A DNA stretch of 36,842 nucleotides from assembly GCF_000003605.2 (NCBI RefSeq), contig NW_003121430.1, positions 37,394 through 74,235 of the forward strand, written 5' to 3'. Below are positions 1-10,488 of the stretch, in pieces. The translations under genes and the position numbers were made by a program. How positions within the stretch are numbered: the stretch's first letter is position 1; each line of letters opens with the position of its first letter. The notes beneath the pieces were generated by a model. That model saw only the letters and a program-made list of their open reading frames with translations, was not told the DNA's origin and ran no database searches. Source of the DNA: Saccoglossus kowalevskii. Taxonomy: Eukaryota > Hemichordata > Enteropneusta > Harrimaniidae.

Positions 1-738
1 GTGGTTCTCGTGCCATATCTCTGACTTGCTTTCACTGATTATGTTCAAATTTTAAATATTCATTATACATCATGTCATAGATAGACAGATATATTGATTT
101 GACTATCCTATTCAAAAAGGCTGAATGGTGGTCATTTCTGTGCTAAAAAATCATCAAATATCAAGCATTTCTGGCATTTATGGGTGGATTTCGTTCAAAC
201 ATGGTACATATATTAGACATTACGGGTTCCTGATGCTCGTCGATTTATTTTTCAGATTGGATTTAAAATGGCTGACTGGCGGCCATTTTGTTTCAATGAT
301 TGGGCTTCTAGAGCCATATCTCTTAAATGCTTTGACTTATTATATTTAAATTTTATATATTCATTATACATCATGTTATATATACACATGTATTGAAAAT
401 GACTGATTTTGAATGCTGTTCCAGAGCAATATCTCTCAATATGGACAAGTACTTGTCTCTCATGTATTCCACCAAATTCTCAGATACACTTTCACTCATT
501 TCATATAAATTAGGTACAAATGCGAGACATAATGGTGTGAATATTATTTTCAGTTTTATTGAAACTTTTGAGTCCTCACTAATTCATCCAAATACAGACA
601 GTCATTAACAATGACTTTTGGTCCAAAATTAAGCACTAAAAATATGGTTGTCATGGTTGTTATTAAATATATAATGACCACATTTGTCTGGTTGATTTGT
701 ATCATTTCATGACATCATTGTGGATTTTATTATTTCAG
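1..738. repeat. Intronic dispersed-repeat sequence left of the first visible exon
   Basis: No exon is visible here. Positions 1-95 and 301-395 are diverged copies of one another: both carry the core 'gccatatctct', then an 'attcattatacatcatgt' block, giving a period near 300 bp. A weaker third start ('agcaatatctctc') follows at about 425. The block around 189-290, ending in 'ggcggccattttg', recurs at about 2270-2345 and 7010-7140, so this is a dispersed family and not a local duplication only. The short open frames here fall inside the repeat and show no splice or protein signal. The segment is probably intron, because the exon starting at 739 has a split first codon. Confidence 0.6.
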
Positions 739-1106
739 TCACATCTGAAAAAAGCAAGATATCTACCTGCATTTTGAAAGAGCCGGCCATGACTAATCAA
801 ATGGCTACTCCAGCAACAATGAATGACGGTATTTCACAGGATTCTAGTCACAAGAACAGCTCCAACAACAACATCCAGAATACTTCAGCCATTTCCAAAG
901 TACATCAGTCTTCATTACTTTCCCTTATGAAAGACACTGAAAATGACATTGTTTTGAATCTCTGTAATGATGTCATCAGTACGTCAGTGAAACCCTCAAC
1001 TAGCAGACGCTCTCGCTGTAAACCATACAGTCCCACAACCAAAGCTAGAATCTTAAAATCTTCAATGCAGTACAGACCAGCTGTATCTACATGGAAAAAA
1101 ATACAG
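739..1106 (+). CDS. Coiled-coil gene, first visible coding exon
   Basis: The acceptor is 'ttattatttcag' ending at 738 and the donor is CAG|GTATTT at 1106. The exon opens with the last two bases of a split codon (..TC ACA TCT GAA) and closes on a codon boundary (K-I-Q). It encodes a Ser/Asn-rich linker, then the hydrophobic motif LLSLMKDTEND (915-947), then a basic Ser/Pro stretch (SRRSRCKPYSPTTKARI) that could be a nuclear localisation or phosphorylation segment. Confidence 0.75.
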
Positions 1107-3713
1107 GTATTTATCTAGTGTTATATAAGCTTGGTTTTTTTGGCCTGTAGCATGATATGCAGATTGTACATACAAGATATTTTCCTTCAATATATGGTTT
1201 CTGCATCTATGCACACAGGTTCAAAATTAGTTCATCTATAAGAAATTATGTGTTTCATTTAAGCCTTGTTTGGACACAGCAAATTGTGTACTAAAACTTT
1301 TTTGGATAAAAATATCACTGGTAGCATAGCATAGTTGTTGTATGTAGCATCAGACTTATGATCAGTAGATCCAAGTTCTATTCCTACCATAAGTTGAAAA
1401 TACATTAAATTGGGTCAACCCCTCAATGGGAAAGCTAAATCTACTGGCAATGAGAGACAACAGTGATATTCAATGTCGTCTAACACAAAAAATTGAAAAA
1501 AAATTTTAGTGACAAAACATTGTTTTCTATTCAGAAATTTAATGATATTTGGGACAGTTTACGCATTTTAGCCCTGCTGTTGACTTTGTGTGTTTGGCTG
1601 GCGTCTGCATCAACTAGTCTGATTGCTTTGATACTTTGGGTAGACCTGTCTTAGATTTCATGATGATATCTTCAATTCTCTAATTTAGATGAATATTTTT
1701 GTCGTTTTTGGTAAAAAGTGATATTTTTGACTTCTTGTTGAAAACTTTAAGTTTGATTGCTTTGATATTATACATATACCGGTATGTACCTCAGGTGTAC
1801 CTCTCTCACTCAGATTTGTTCATTTTGTGTTGATATCTTCAATTCTGTAATTGGAATGTGCACTGCTAACAGCGGAGCTAGCCAAGAGACTGCTTGTTAA
1901 TGTATATATTCAACTTTTTTTTTAAACAGAATCTTACGTCCCAGGCAGCACAGAGGAATGCACAGATGAACCAAGAATTACAGCAGAAAAATCTACATTT
2001 GAAAATAGCAATAGAAAATCAGTTGCGAGAAATCAAGAAAACAAAAGAAGAAATCACAAAACATTTAGTGAAGAATCCCAGCCTGGAAAAACTTGTTGAT
2101 ATGCAGGTACATGAACCTTTTCTAGTATTTGTCGTTGGACGACCAATGATATACCTTGTTATATCACAGAAACATGTTGCTAGGGACATAAGCTGAATAA
2201 ATTTTAAGACCAAAAATGCTTAAAATTTCACATTTTCACCATTCTGGAACTGGATCTCAGTACTGTATGGACAGATTCTGTTCAAACATGGTACAAAATC
2301 TGAACATAATGATGCACATCATTTTATATTTAGATTGGATTCAAAATGGCTGATTGGACCAATCAATAGACACATCACACATTAGGTCATATATATATAA
2401 AATTCTATATTAAAAAAATTAAATATATAATTATGTATATCATGTCTATAATATAAACAGGGACTATGTAGTTAAAAAAATAGTAAAATGATTCCCAAAA
2501 AGATGACAAACTTCGTTGTTTTCACAAAATATAGCAGTTTTTAACACTATATAAAATATCAATCAGGTGTCCCACTTGATTTATATTTGCATTAAAATTT
2601 GTGCCATGGTGTATCAAGATGGCTACCCAGAATTAGAGTAAATCCGAAGCTATATAAATATTGTGTCTGATTGGCAACCCTGCAGTGACATCTAAGAGTT
2701 GGACCAATCAGAGAGCAGCTTATTTATATTATTCAATACATCAAATTTTTCCTTGAATATATGTTTTGACTCAACTGAAGAATTTATCAAATTATTCTAG
2801 AAAAGGAATTCCTAACATTGCCTTAATTCAAGTAACATATTCTTAATCCTCTTCACTGAGGATACTCCCAAACCACATTGTTGAAATAATTCATATGATG
2901 TTTTGGTTTATGTAGATACTGGATGTTGAGAAACAGAGACAGCAATTGAATGCTATGGAAGAGAAATTGTCCCAAATGAATGGAACAACAACAAAATCAC
3001 CCTACTGTGACAGCAACTACTTTGACAGTGAATGTGTGGCACATCTTTTAAAACACACCTCACCAACAAACTATGTTCATCGACCTCCACAAAGTTTGGA
3101 AGCCACTACGACTGTACCTGGAGTAATGCCTGACTTCTCACAGAACACGTCTATCACTGTCTCATATCCACAGCTTACAAGTTATCTGCTGTCACCTGGC
3201 AACCATAATAGTTTTTGTCATGATGTTGGCATGGCAACACAGATTGCCTCACCACCAAATGTTGCCTCATCTACACAAGTTAGATTGACTAATGCCGAAG
3301 TTGTCACTGACCACCCAGTCTTAAATTCAAAGCAGGCTAGGGAGCATTTCCATAAGAAATCATTGGACTTCACAAAATTTTCAGACCAAGACAGATCTTC
3401 GTTCCTCGCAGAGTTACAAGAGCAAGCAGCACAGAGTCCTTCTTTCCCCATAGAACCTGTAAATACATCTTTAGTCAGATCTCTTGTGTCGCAGTATGAT
3501 CAACCAACCCCTCAACAACAAATGATGCCTCAGCATTCAGAATCACTCTGTGATACATACAATACAGACGAACAGGGTTTCAGTGAGCATATACTGAGTA
3601 TGTTGAAAGACACAGACATTGAAGGTGTTATCGGCACTATAGGAACCTGCCTTGATAAAGACAACCATGATATATGGTTCACAGACTATGATGGTCAAAA
3701 AGTTGATATCTAA
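739..3713 (+). CDS. 3' end of an unidentified coiled-coil protein gene (three terminal coding exons; possible CLOCK/bHLH-PAS-type tail)
   Basis: Three exons join in frame: 739-1106, 1930-2106 and 2916-3713, ending in TAA. All introns are GT-AG and both visible introns are phase 0; the intron before 739 splits a codon after its first base, so the gene begins left of the window. About 446 residues are visible. The first exon is Ser/Thr/Asn-rich. The second is a helical Gln/Glu/Lys coiled coil (from QELQQKN to TKEEITKHL) that continues into the third exon (ILDVEKQRQQLNAMEEKL). The rest is Pro/Ser/Thr/Gln-rich and probably disordered, with an acidic amphipathic end (ILSMLKDTDIE). The coiled coil can be laid against the CLOCK/NPAS2 coiled coil (L..Q+....L...I..Q..E+.K..E), and the tail style suits a transcriptional activator, but no bHLH or PAS domain is in view. 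The gene is real; the family is only a guess. Confidence 0.7.
1107..1929 (+). other. Intron with dispersed-repeat copy
   Basis: This is a phase 0 GT-AG intron. From about 1570 to 1890 it carries copies of the dispersed family marked by 'tgattgctttgatac', 'gatgatatcttcaattct' and 'gagactgcttgtt', also seen near 6770-7290 and 18940-19260. I see no other gene-like content. Confidence 0.65.
1930..2106 (+). CDS. Coiled-coil gene, second visible coding exon
   Basis: The acceptor is 'tttttttaaacag' ending at 1929 and the donor is CAG|GTACAT at 2106. It is exactly 59 codons, phase 0 at both ends, so skipping it would keep the frame. It encodes the core of the coiled coil, with leucine/isoleucine heptads among Gln, Lys, Glu and Asn (NQELQQKNLHLKIAIENQ). 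Confidence 0.75.
2107..2915 (+). other. Intron with dispersed-repeat fragment
   Basis: This is a phase 0 GT-AG intron. Positions about 2265-2360 hold the repeat block 'ctgttcaaacatggtaca ... ggattcaaaatggctgattgg' that matches 189-290. The rest is AT-rich with no recognisable feature. Confidence 0.65.
2916..3713 (+). CDS. Coiled-coil gene, terminal coding exon
   Basis: The acceptor is 'tttggtttatgtag' ending at 2915, and reading enters in phase 0 (I-L-D-V-E-K-Q-R). The exon gives 265 residues and a TAA stop. The coiled coil ends within the first 25 residues. The remainder is Pro/Ser/Thr/Gln-rich with no predicted fold, then the acidic helix-forming motif ILSMLKDTDIE (3591-3623) and the end WFTDYDGQKVDI. 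The conserved-looking C-terminal helix would suit a co-activator-binding segment (inference). Confidence 0.78.
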   Translation: MLDVEKQRQQLNAMEEKLSQMNGTTTKSPYCDSNYFDSECVAHLLKHTSPTNYVHRPPQSLEATTTVPGVMPDFSQNTSITVSYPQLTSYLLSPGNHNSFCHDVGMATQIASPPNVASSTQVRLTNAEVVTDHPVLNSKQAREHFHKKSLDFTKFSDQDRSSFLAELQEQAAQSPSFPIEPVNTSLVRSLVSQYDQPTPQQQMMPQHSESLCDTYNTDEQGFSEHILSMLKDTDIEGVIGTIGTCLDKDNHDIWFTDYDGQKVDI

Positions 3714-4024
3714 ACTGTATATCACATGACTTATTGAGGAAGCTGATTAAAGGTTGTCATGATAATGTGTATTCAATATGGGTCCCATACTACAAGTAGC
3801 AACATACTGTATGCATATGGGTCAGTGTGTTATTTACTTACACAGTTCATTTGACTGCACATGGTAGCCATGACTACTGCCCATTAGAAAAGTGAAATGA
3901 TTTAGTACCTTGCTTAATGTTATTGTATATTGTAATGCTAGAAAATATAATGGAAGTTTCTAATGCTGTATTTGCTCTATTTGAAGTGTTTCTACGGTCA
4001 AAATATTTCAATATTTCCACATAT

Positions 4025-4030
4025 AATAAA
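4025..4030 (+). terminator. AATAAA polyadenylation signal (proximal)
   Basis: A canonical AATAAA lies 312 nt after the TAA of the coiled-coil gene. It would give a short 3' UTR. A second AATAAA at 5231-5236 offers a distal alternative. Confidence 0.45.
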
Positions 4031-5230
4031 TGCAATTTTTAATAGAACAAATACGGTATATACATGATATATTATTATTTTATGCAGTAAAAAGAAGAGG
4101 TAGTTGTTCCATGTTTTCTCAAAACAACAAAAGTCTACTTACAAAATTTGTGTTGTTTATTAATAGTATATAAGTATGTATTTGATGTATGACATAATAG
4201 AACAATTAATATAAAAAAGTTCATGGTTTGTGATACTTTTAAAAATGAGTTTAATTGTCCATTACTAACATATACAAAGCGTACAAATCTTATCTTTTTA
4301 TTTTTCTCTCAAACAAGTGTGATATGGGTTGGATAATCTTGTTTTGTAATCTTATAAATATGGCAAACATTTTTGTCAAACATAAATTCTAAACCTTGAA
4401 CACTTTCACAGCCATTCTATGACATCACTATGACATCACTATGGTGGTGATTTTAAAATTCTTGTATGATTATGACAGTATAACATCAATTATCTTACAA
4501 ATTAATTCCTATTTAATCAATTACTACACGTTGTACTCTTTTGTAGCAATCTACCTTTTTGCAATTTATCTTCCATGAACATTTTAGTTGTTTCTTTGTT
4601 TTCAATTACACGTGTTATTTGTATGCAATAACGCCCTTTGAACCCTTTTTCATGTTTTTTTTCAACAATTTTTATGTAGACCTGCAATAGAAAATATTAT
4701 GTCCGTGGTCCCAAAAAAACATAGAAATTATAGAAAAATGTATAAAAAATTGCAAAATAGCATGAAATGTAATGGCATTCAAAGACTTATTAGATTTTTT
4801 GGCTACATGTTTTTTATTACTCTTGAGAAAGCAATGAATTACAATGATAGTGATCATATAATATATTTAGATGTAAATTTGTCTTTGTTTCCAGAGTGTA
4901 CATATATTTTTGCCATTTTAAAACTATTAATCAGAAGAAGCTCTTGTTTTGCATGAGTGTTTTATTGTGGTCAAATTCTAAGTATATTTTATATGTAAAT
5001 TATCAAATGGTGTGAGAGAATACATACATGAAGATTTTTGCCATCACCTCTATTACCTGTTCAGTGAACATCTATTAAAGAGCACCCTCTTGGCAATTCA
5101 ACTTAACACCGTTTTGTTTTATTTCTTTGCCAAAAAATTACAGTGACACGATTGATCACATGTTTTACAGACACGCCCAATAAGATGTATATGTAATGAA
5201 CCGTGCTTGGCTTTGCGTTTAAATCAAGTT

Positions 5231-5236
5231 AATAAA
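5231..5236 (+). terminator. AATAAA polyadenylation signal (distal candidate)
   Basis: This AATAAA is followed by the T-rich 'acttttctcattc' and then the start of the composite repeat at 5253. It would extend the 3' UTR to about 1.5 kb. Position and context only; no transcript evidence. Confidence 0.3.
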
Positions 5237-5252
5237 ACTTTTCTCATTCAGT

Positions 5253-6450
5253 TTATGCCTCCATGTTTGATTCCCGTGTGCGAAGCACACAATGGGAGTC
5301 TTTGCAGTTAGTGTGTCTGTATGTGTGTGTGTGTGTGTATGTGTGTGTGTCCGTCTGTTCCACTGATATCTCAAGAACCATAAATTGATTTATGATGAAA
5401 CTTGGTGCATAGATGCTCTGGGCCAATGCGCAGATTTGATTAGGTTTTGGTAAAAATCCATGCATATTAATTACCTAATTGGCATGATAATTAGCTGATT
5501 TTTAGCTGTTCTATGACTGTTCCACTGATATCTAAAGAACCACTCATTGGATTTTGATAAAACTTGGCACATAGATGCTCCAAACTAATGCATAGATTTG
5601 ATTAGTTTTGGGTAAAAATCTGTGCAATATTATTAACCTAATTTGCATAATGATTAATCAATTTTCGGCTTTTCCACTGATATCTCAAGTACTAATCATC
5701 ACATTTCCATAAAACTTGGTACATAGATGTCATAGGACACTGCACAAACCTGATAGTTTTTAAGGTAATATCAGTACATATTAATTACCTAATTTGCATA
5801 ATTAATTAATTTTCAGCTTTTGATATTTCAAGTAGTAATCATTACATTTCAATTAAACTTGGTACATAGGTTTCATAGAACACTGCACAGACCTGGTAGT
5901 TTTTTGGGTAATATCAGTACATATTAATTACCAAATTTGCATAATTAATTAATTTTTAGCGTTTGATATTTCAAGTAGTAATCATCACATTTCAATGAAA
6001 CTTGGTACATAGTTACTTAAGGACTGTGCAGACCCCTGATTAGTCTTTGGGTAAATATTTGTGCATATTAATTACCTTATTAGCATAATTAGTTAATTTA
6101 CAGCTTTTTTCCTGATATCTCAAGTACTAATCATCATATTTCAATGAGACTTGCTACATAGATCTAGGACTATTAGTTTAGGGTAAATTAGTTTTAATTA
6201 GTTTGTTATTTTTAGTTTTAGTGTGAATAATTGTGGATATTAATTACCTAATTTGCATAATTAGTAAATTTTGTCCATGAATGTTCCACTGATATATAAA
6301 GAATTGGATTTTAATGAAACTTTTAAAGAGTACTCATTGTCACATTTCAATGAATCTAGAACTATGCAGAGACCCAATTAGTTTTTGGTAAATATTTATG
6401 CTTATTAATCACCAAATTAACATAATTAATCAACACTTTATGTCTCCATG
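5253..6450. repeat. Composite element: hairpin head, GT microsatellite and about seven diverged 145-bp tandem units
   Basis: The head (5253-5300) contains an imperfect hairpin at 5269-5300 whose inner stem is GTGTGC-GAA-GCACAC. A GT-rich microsatellite follows at about 5311-5352. Then come about seven diverged units starting near 5345, 5517, 5669, 5817, 5960, 6104 and 6277. Each carries 'actgatatctcaag', 'atgaaacttggtacatag' and 'tattaattacctaatttgc' in the same order. The array is bracketed by TTATGCCTCCATG (5253-5265) and TTATGTCTCCATG (6438-6450), one mismatch apart. No coding capacity is visible; it is probably a non-autonomous mobile or satellite-like element. Confidence 0.75.
5311..5352. 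repeat. GT microsatellite
   Basis: Interrupted (TG)n run between the hairpin head and the first tandem unit of the composite repeat. Confidence 0.85.
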
Positions 6451-8244
6451 ACATTGTACTCAAATTTGCTCAAATAATGGACCACTTTGTGATTTATAAT
6501 AAACTACCTTAATGTTGTGAGCTAACTGTTCATGGATCAAATTGCAAACATATTCATGTTTTATGATGTGGTCTTATGGTAAAAAATTATGACATATTTC
6601 AATGATTTTGCATGCAATAAACACAATGTTTGTCTTATGTTGTAATGAAAATGTGTTTCTAATATTGTAGTATTCTTTATTTGTACTTGATGCCTCCAAT
6701 ACCTTCAGTACACAGGAGTTAATTCTAAGCTTTCTTTAATTCGAAATTGATTTTCCACTTCAAATATTTAGATTTTAGCTTCGCTGTCGACTTTGTCAAG
6801 CAGAGCTTATCATATGCATGATTGTACATTGTCCTTTTAGATTTTTTTACTTTTCAACTTCTTCTTGAAAACTACAAGCATGATTGCTTTGGTACTTGGT
6901 GTATATGTACCTTGGGTAGATCTCTCTTAGATTTGTTCATTTCCTGATGATATCTTCAATTCTTTAATTAGTCTCTGTTGAACGAAGACTTATAATTCGA
7001 TCTCATCCGGAGTCATATTTCAGAAACCTGTGGACCAAATCTGTTCATTCTTTGCATGTGCCTAGTACTTTATCTGGGACATATGCACATGCAGTGGTTT
7101 ACTGTTTCAATCAAAGATGGCTGACTGGCAGCCATTTTGTTTTTTTTGAAAATGTGGCATCTTATGCATGGTTTGTCAGTTTTTGTTCAAACTCTCAGAT
7201 TTGTTCATTTTGTGCCATCTTCAATTGAAATGTACATTGCTAAGAGCGAAGCTATCTCAGCCGAGAGACTGCTTGTTTTTAGATTTGAAGAACATGTTTT
7301 GTTGGTTTTCAAGATATTGTTGAATTCTGATTGCAAAGTACTTCAAGACTAGGTGGCTCAAATTAAACAAACATTTTTAAATTAACTATACAAAATTTAC
7401 CATAATGGAGCTATAGTTGCATTGAACTACAGCCAGGCAGTGTGTTTAAATTGAAAAGTAGTAGCCCTATGCAAACCATTTGTACCAAGCTAATATTGGA
7501 AAAACAATTAATAACACTTGTATGCTATTAGAATGTCAAGATCAAATATCATCAGTGCAACAGAGTACTTACTAAACGTACTTGAACTCTCTATCTGATG
7601 TGGTTATGATATTTACATTATGTCTTGATATGATTATTTCAAATTTGGACACTGATATGTTTGTATGTTCATATTGCATATATTGATTGGAATCGATTCA
7701 AACTGTTGGTCGTAACGGGTCGCATCAGCTTGTATACAGGTCAGCAGAAACACTTAGTTGTTTCGCGGCTCCAGGGACCGATAAATGGCAGTAGGTAGTC
7801 GTTATTCTTGGTAATTATTCAACGTAACAAAGAAAATCATCAACTGAACGGGTACTTTGACAAAAATATCTGGTTATATTGAATACGATTACCTGCAACG
7901 AATTCCAATACATGTATATTATAGAGTCATATATTGACGGTCAGTACATTAGGTGTACTACAACCCCGTGGAAGTATGGTTATAACTGGTAGCGAGTACA
8001 TTCAAACGAACTATCCAAGATAACTGGTCAGAAAACAACATTAAGATTGATTGAATAGTAAGAATTTCTACCAATTAGATTAAACACAATGCCAAACTAC
8101 AATTCAAACTACTTTATCTTTGGATAATGCCGATGTCCACAATTTCTAATCATTCCCAAACATTTTTTTCTCTGAGATTTACTGAGTCTGGGAAGAGCGC
8201 CACCTTTTGACCCATTAAAGAAAAAAACGTATAGACAAGTTATG
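6451..8244. repeat. Intergenic region with a dispersed-repeat copy
   Basis: Positions about 6770-7290 are the longest copy of the dispersed family, with 'gattttagcttcgctgtcg', 'acttcttcttgaaaacta', 'gattgctttggtacttgg', 'gatgatatcttcaattct' and 'gccgagagactgcttgt' in order. The same string, in the same order, is partly present at 1570-1890 and 18936-19260. The open frame at 7137-7352 lies inside this repeat. From 7370 to 8244 I see no gene or clear repeat. Confidence 0.6.
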
Positions 8245-8622
8245 TACTAGGAGGGTCGGCAAGGGGTATTGTTTTTATTTTCGTAAAAATGTAATTTAAA
8301 TTAAAAAAAAAACGTAAATTCGTAGACATGAGCAAAATGTTAAATGTAATCAGGTATTTTATTCGTCCGTAATTTGTAAAATTATCTTCCAAGCGTATAA
8401 AGCATTTTTTAAATTAAATGTCGTAATACAATTTTGATTTTCAACACAAATTATCATAAATATTATAAAAATGTAAAATGTAATTAGAAATTTGCTCTAT
8501 CTGTAATTTGTAAAAACCCATTTTTTGCTGTAAATGGAGCTTTCATTATATATCCTGTAAAAACGTAATATGCCGTTTTTATTTCCTGTAACCTGTACCG
8601 GCTTGCCCTTCCTCTACTAGTA
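8245..8622. mobile_element. Possible fold-back/MITE-like element
   Basis: The ends resemble inverted repeats: 'tactaggagg...ggcaagggg' at 8245-8265 and, on the other strand, 'tactagtagaggaagggcaa' from 8622 inward, followed by a similar T-rich stretch on each side. The interior has two diverged copies of an 'aaatgtaat...gtaatttgtaaaa' block about 130 bp apart (8342 and 8475). There are no open frames. The inverted repeat is imperfect, so the call is tentative. Confidence 0.4.
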
Positions 8623-10060
8623 TTTGTAGACTTTTACTTAAGCCTTCGTTTTACAGATTACATCTCCAAATCTGTGAAACGAAACTGTCAGTTTTGAACG
8701 TTTGAATGTATTGACCAAAATAGAATCAATCAAAACAAATGCCATTCGATTCTGACGAACTCGTTACTAGGCAACCCAGCTTTAGTTTTACTAGCACAAT
8801 TGGGCGTTGTATTTTTTTGAATTTATATGAATGACAATAATATTTTACAGAGCACTGATGGCAAAATGGTTGTTCCGAGTTTAAATATGAAACCGAGGTT
8901 GAAGAAAGTATCGACATGAGTCGTCTCTGAGTGAGGGCACGATGTATCTTCGTCGCATTTGGCAGGTTATTACAACCCAACAGGGCCTAGTCAATGCGGA
9001 AAGTTGTGCGCATTATAATACTCGGTCCTTGAAACGCAATATCATGAAATAGACTTCTTGCCTAAATTAGAGCGGTTGTGCCTAAATCTAAATCACGGTT
9101 CCCCAAACCTGGAAGGGCGCCATCAAGGTTCTGCGAGTAGAAAGACGGGTTGCCTGTGCTGCTCTAAATTATAACGTATTACGTCACGAGTTACAGTCTC
9201 TTCGTTTTTCATTGTTTTGAAATCGAATTATACTGAAGCCAAATGTGAAGTACATTATTTCATTTATTCATGCAACTCAGGTGAGCCTTCTTGAAAGATT
9301 GTAATGTGAAATTTAAATCAAACTGTCAACGTGTTCTTGTTAATTATTTTATTGTATTTTTTTTTTTTGCATTTTGACAAGTGGTTTTGAAACGCAATAC
9401 AATAAAAGAGTCATTGTGTAAATAATATAGCTATCATCTCGAATAACATACCATTTATATGGATTTATTTATATTTAGAACAACGAATTAATACGTGAAA
9501 TATGAAAAGGCGTGGACACATTTATTAGAACATGCCCGCAGGAAAATCCCGCTCCCCTCGACGAGAACTCATTAACGTAATATGAACCCCAGCATCTAAA
9601 CCACTTCGCGAGATACTTGATTCTAGACGGAAACACTGTAGATCGATCAGTTGATACCACACCGTGAAGAGCGTCAATATATAAGACAAATCTTATTATG
9701 TTTTGAACAAAAATAGTAATACAAAATGGATATTCAGAGTACGAGCCAAACAAAAAATGCTCAAAAGTGCTGTATCTCGCATTTGTATTCTCGACCATCG
9801 AATGCTGAATGCATACTGACTCTCTCGACTATGTGTATGCAATCGATGCTGCCTTGGCAATAAATGAGTTTTTCAGTACTGTATCCTCCTATATAAAACA
9901 AATGCACAGTCCTTGAAAATAGTAATAATTTTCAACAAAAACTGTCACCGTATTGATACTGTCTAAACACAAACAGAGCACGAGTGGAGCTGATTGCGGT
10001 GAAGTGTTGCCACGTACGTGAAAAGAGCCCGCTTACTGGCAGAATTGTCGTGACAGAGTG
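8623..10060. other. Intergenic region upstream of the channel gene
   Basis: I find no gene with family features. The minus-strand open frames at 8726-8980 and 9475-9798 have unremarkable composition and no domain, signal or splice logic. A palindrome half-site TTACGTCA lies near 9180. This is likely promoter-distal sequence of the channel gene. Confidence 0.4.
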
Positions 10061-10074
10061 ACGTATAATGCAAT

Positions 10075-10080
10075 TATAAA
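10075..10080 (+). promoter_or_regulatory. Candidate TATA box of the channel gene
   Basis: TATAAA in the context 'caattataaagg' lies 140-145 bp before the predicted ATG at 10220. It would place transcription start near 10105 and leave a 5' UTR of about 115 nt without an intron. The site is position-plausible only. Confidence 0.35.
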
Positions 10081-10219
10081 GGTAACACCCCCGTTAACGT
10101 ATACTGCCTTGTCCTCATATTATTTATACCGTTAACTAAGCGAGTACATTAGGTGCTGAAGGGACATCTACTCATACAGGACGACAAGATTGATACTTTC
10201 GCGATTACACCGCGTCAAG

Positions 10220-10488
10220 ATGGACAATACTGAAAAACGAGAATGTGACAAAGCTAACAACGGGTTTCCGAAGTTCAAAAAATCCACCTCTTTACTGGCA
10301 TTATTTTTTCGTGATTTATCTGAACAGCGGAGTCAGAAGGATCGCGATTCTCAGGATTCCAGTGATGAAGAAGAAAACGGAGATGAAAAGAAAGTAGAAG
10401 ACGAATCAGTAATCGGAGATTTTGCACAGAAGTCAACAATCTCAGGCATGAAGTACGTGAGCGACAAGAAGTCCCGAATACCCAGACG
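10220..10488 (+). CDS. Channel exon 1: cytoplasmic N-terminus with SG motif
   Basis: I chose the ATG at 10220 because its context is AAGATGG (A at -3, G at +4); the frame stays open upstream only from a TTG. Residues 1-89 plus two bases of R90. There is an acidic, Ser-rich cytoplasmic stretch at about 40-63 (DSSDEEENGDEKK) and the family signature FAQKSTISGMKYV at 68-80, where the invariant-looking His of His-Gly is Ser75. The donor is ACG|GTAGGC. Confidence 0.88.

Larger units (their letters stand above)
3714..5252 (+). other. 3' UTR and downstream flank of the coiled-coil gene
   Basis: There is no further coding exon. Very AT-rich sequence carries a polyadenylation signal at 4025-4030 and a second at 5231-5236, just before a repeat begins. 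The open frames at 4672-4857 (-) and 4699-4956 (+) are low-complexity Lys/Phe/Ile translations of AT-rich DNA with no family features. Confidence 0.5.

Noticed and set aside
3218-3725. Minus-strand frames opposite the terminal coiled-coil exon
   Set aside because: They are antisense shadows without features of their own.
5253-6450. CRISPR-like array
   Set aside because: The units are continuous, diverged tandem repeats with no unique spacers, and the DNA is animal nuclear sequence.
9475-9798. 107-codon minus-strand frame upstream of the channel gene
   Set aside because: No recognisable motif, no splice context and no start or regulatory support; its length is within chance for this window.
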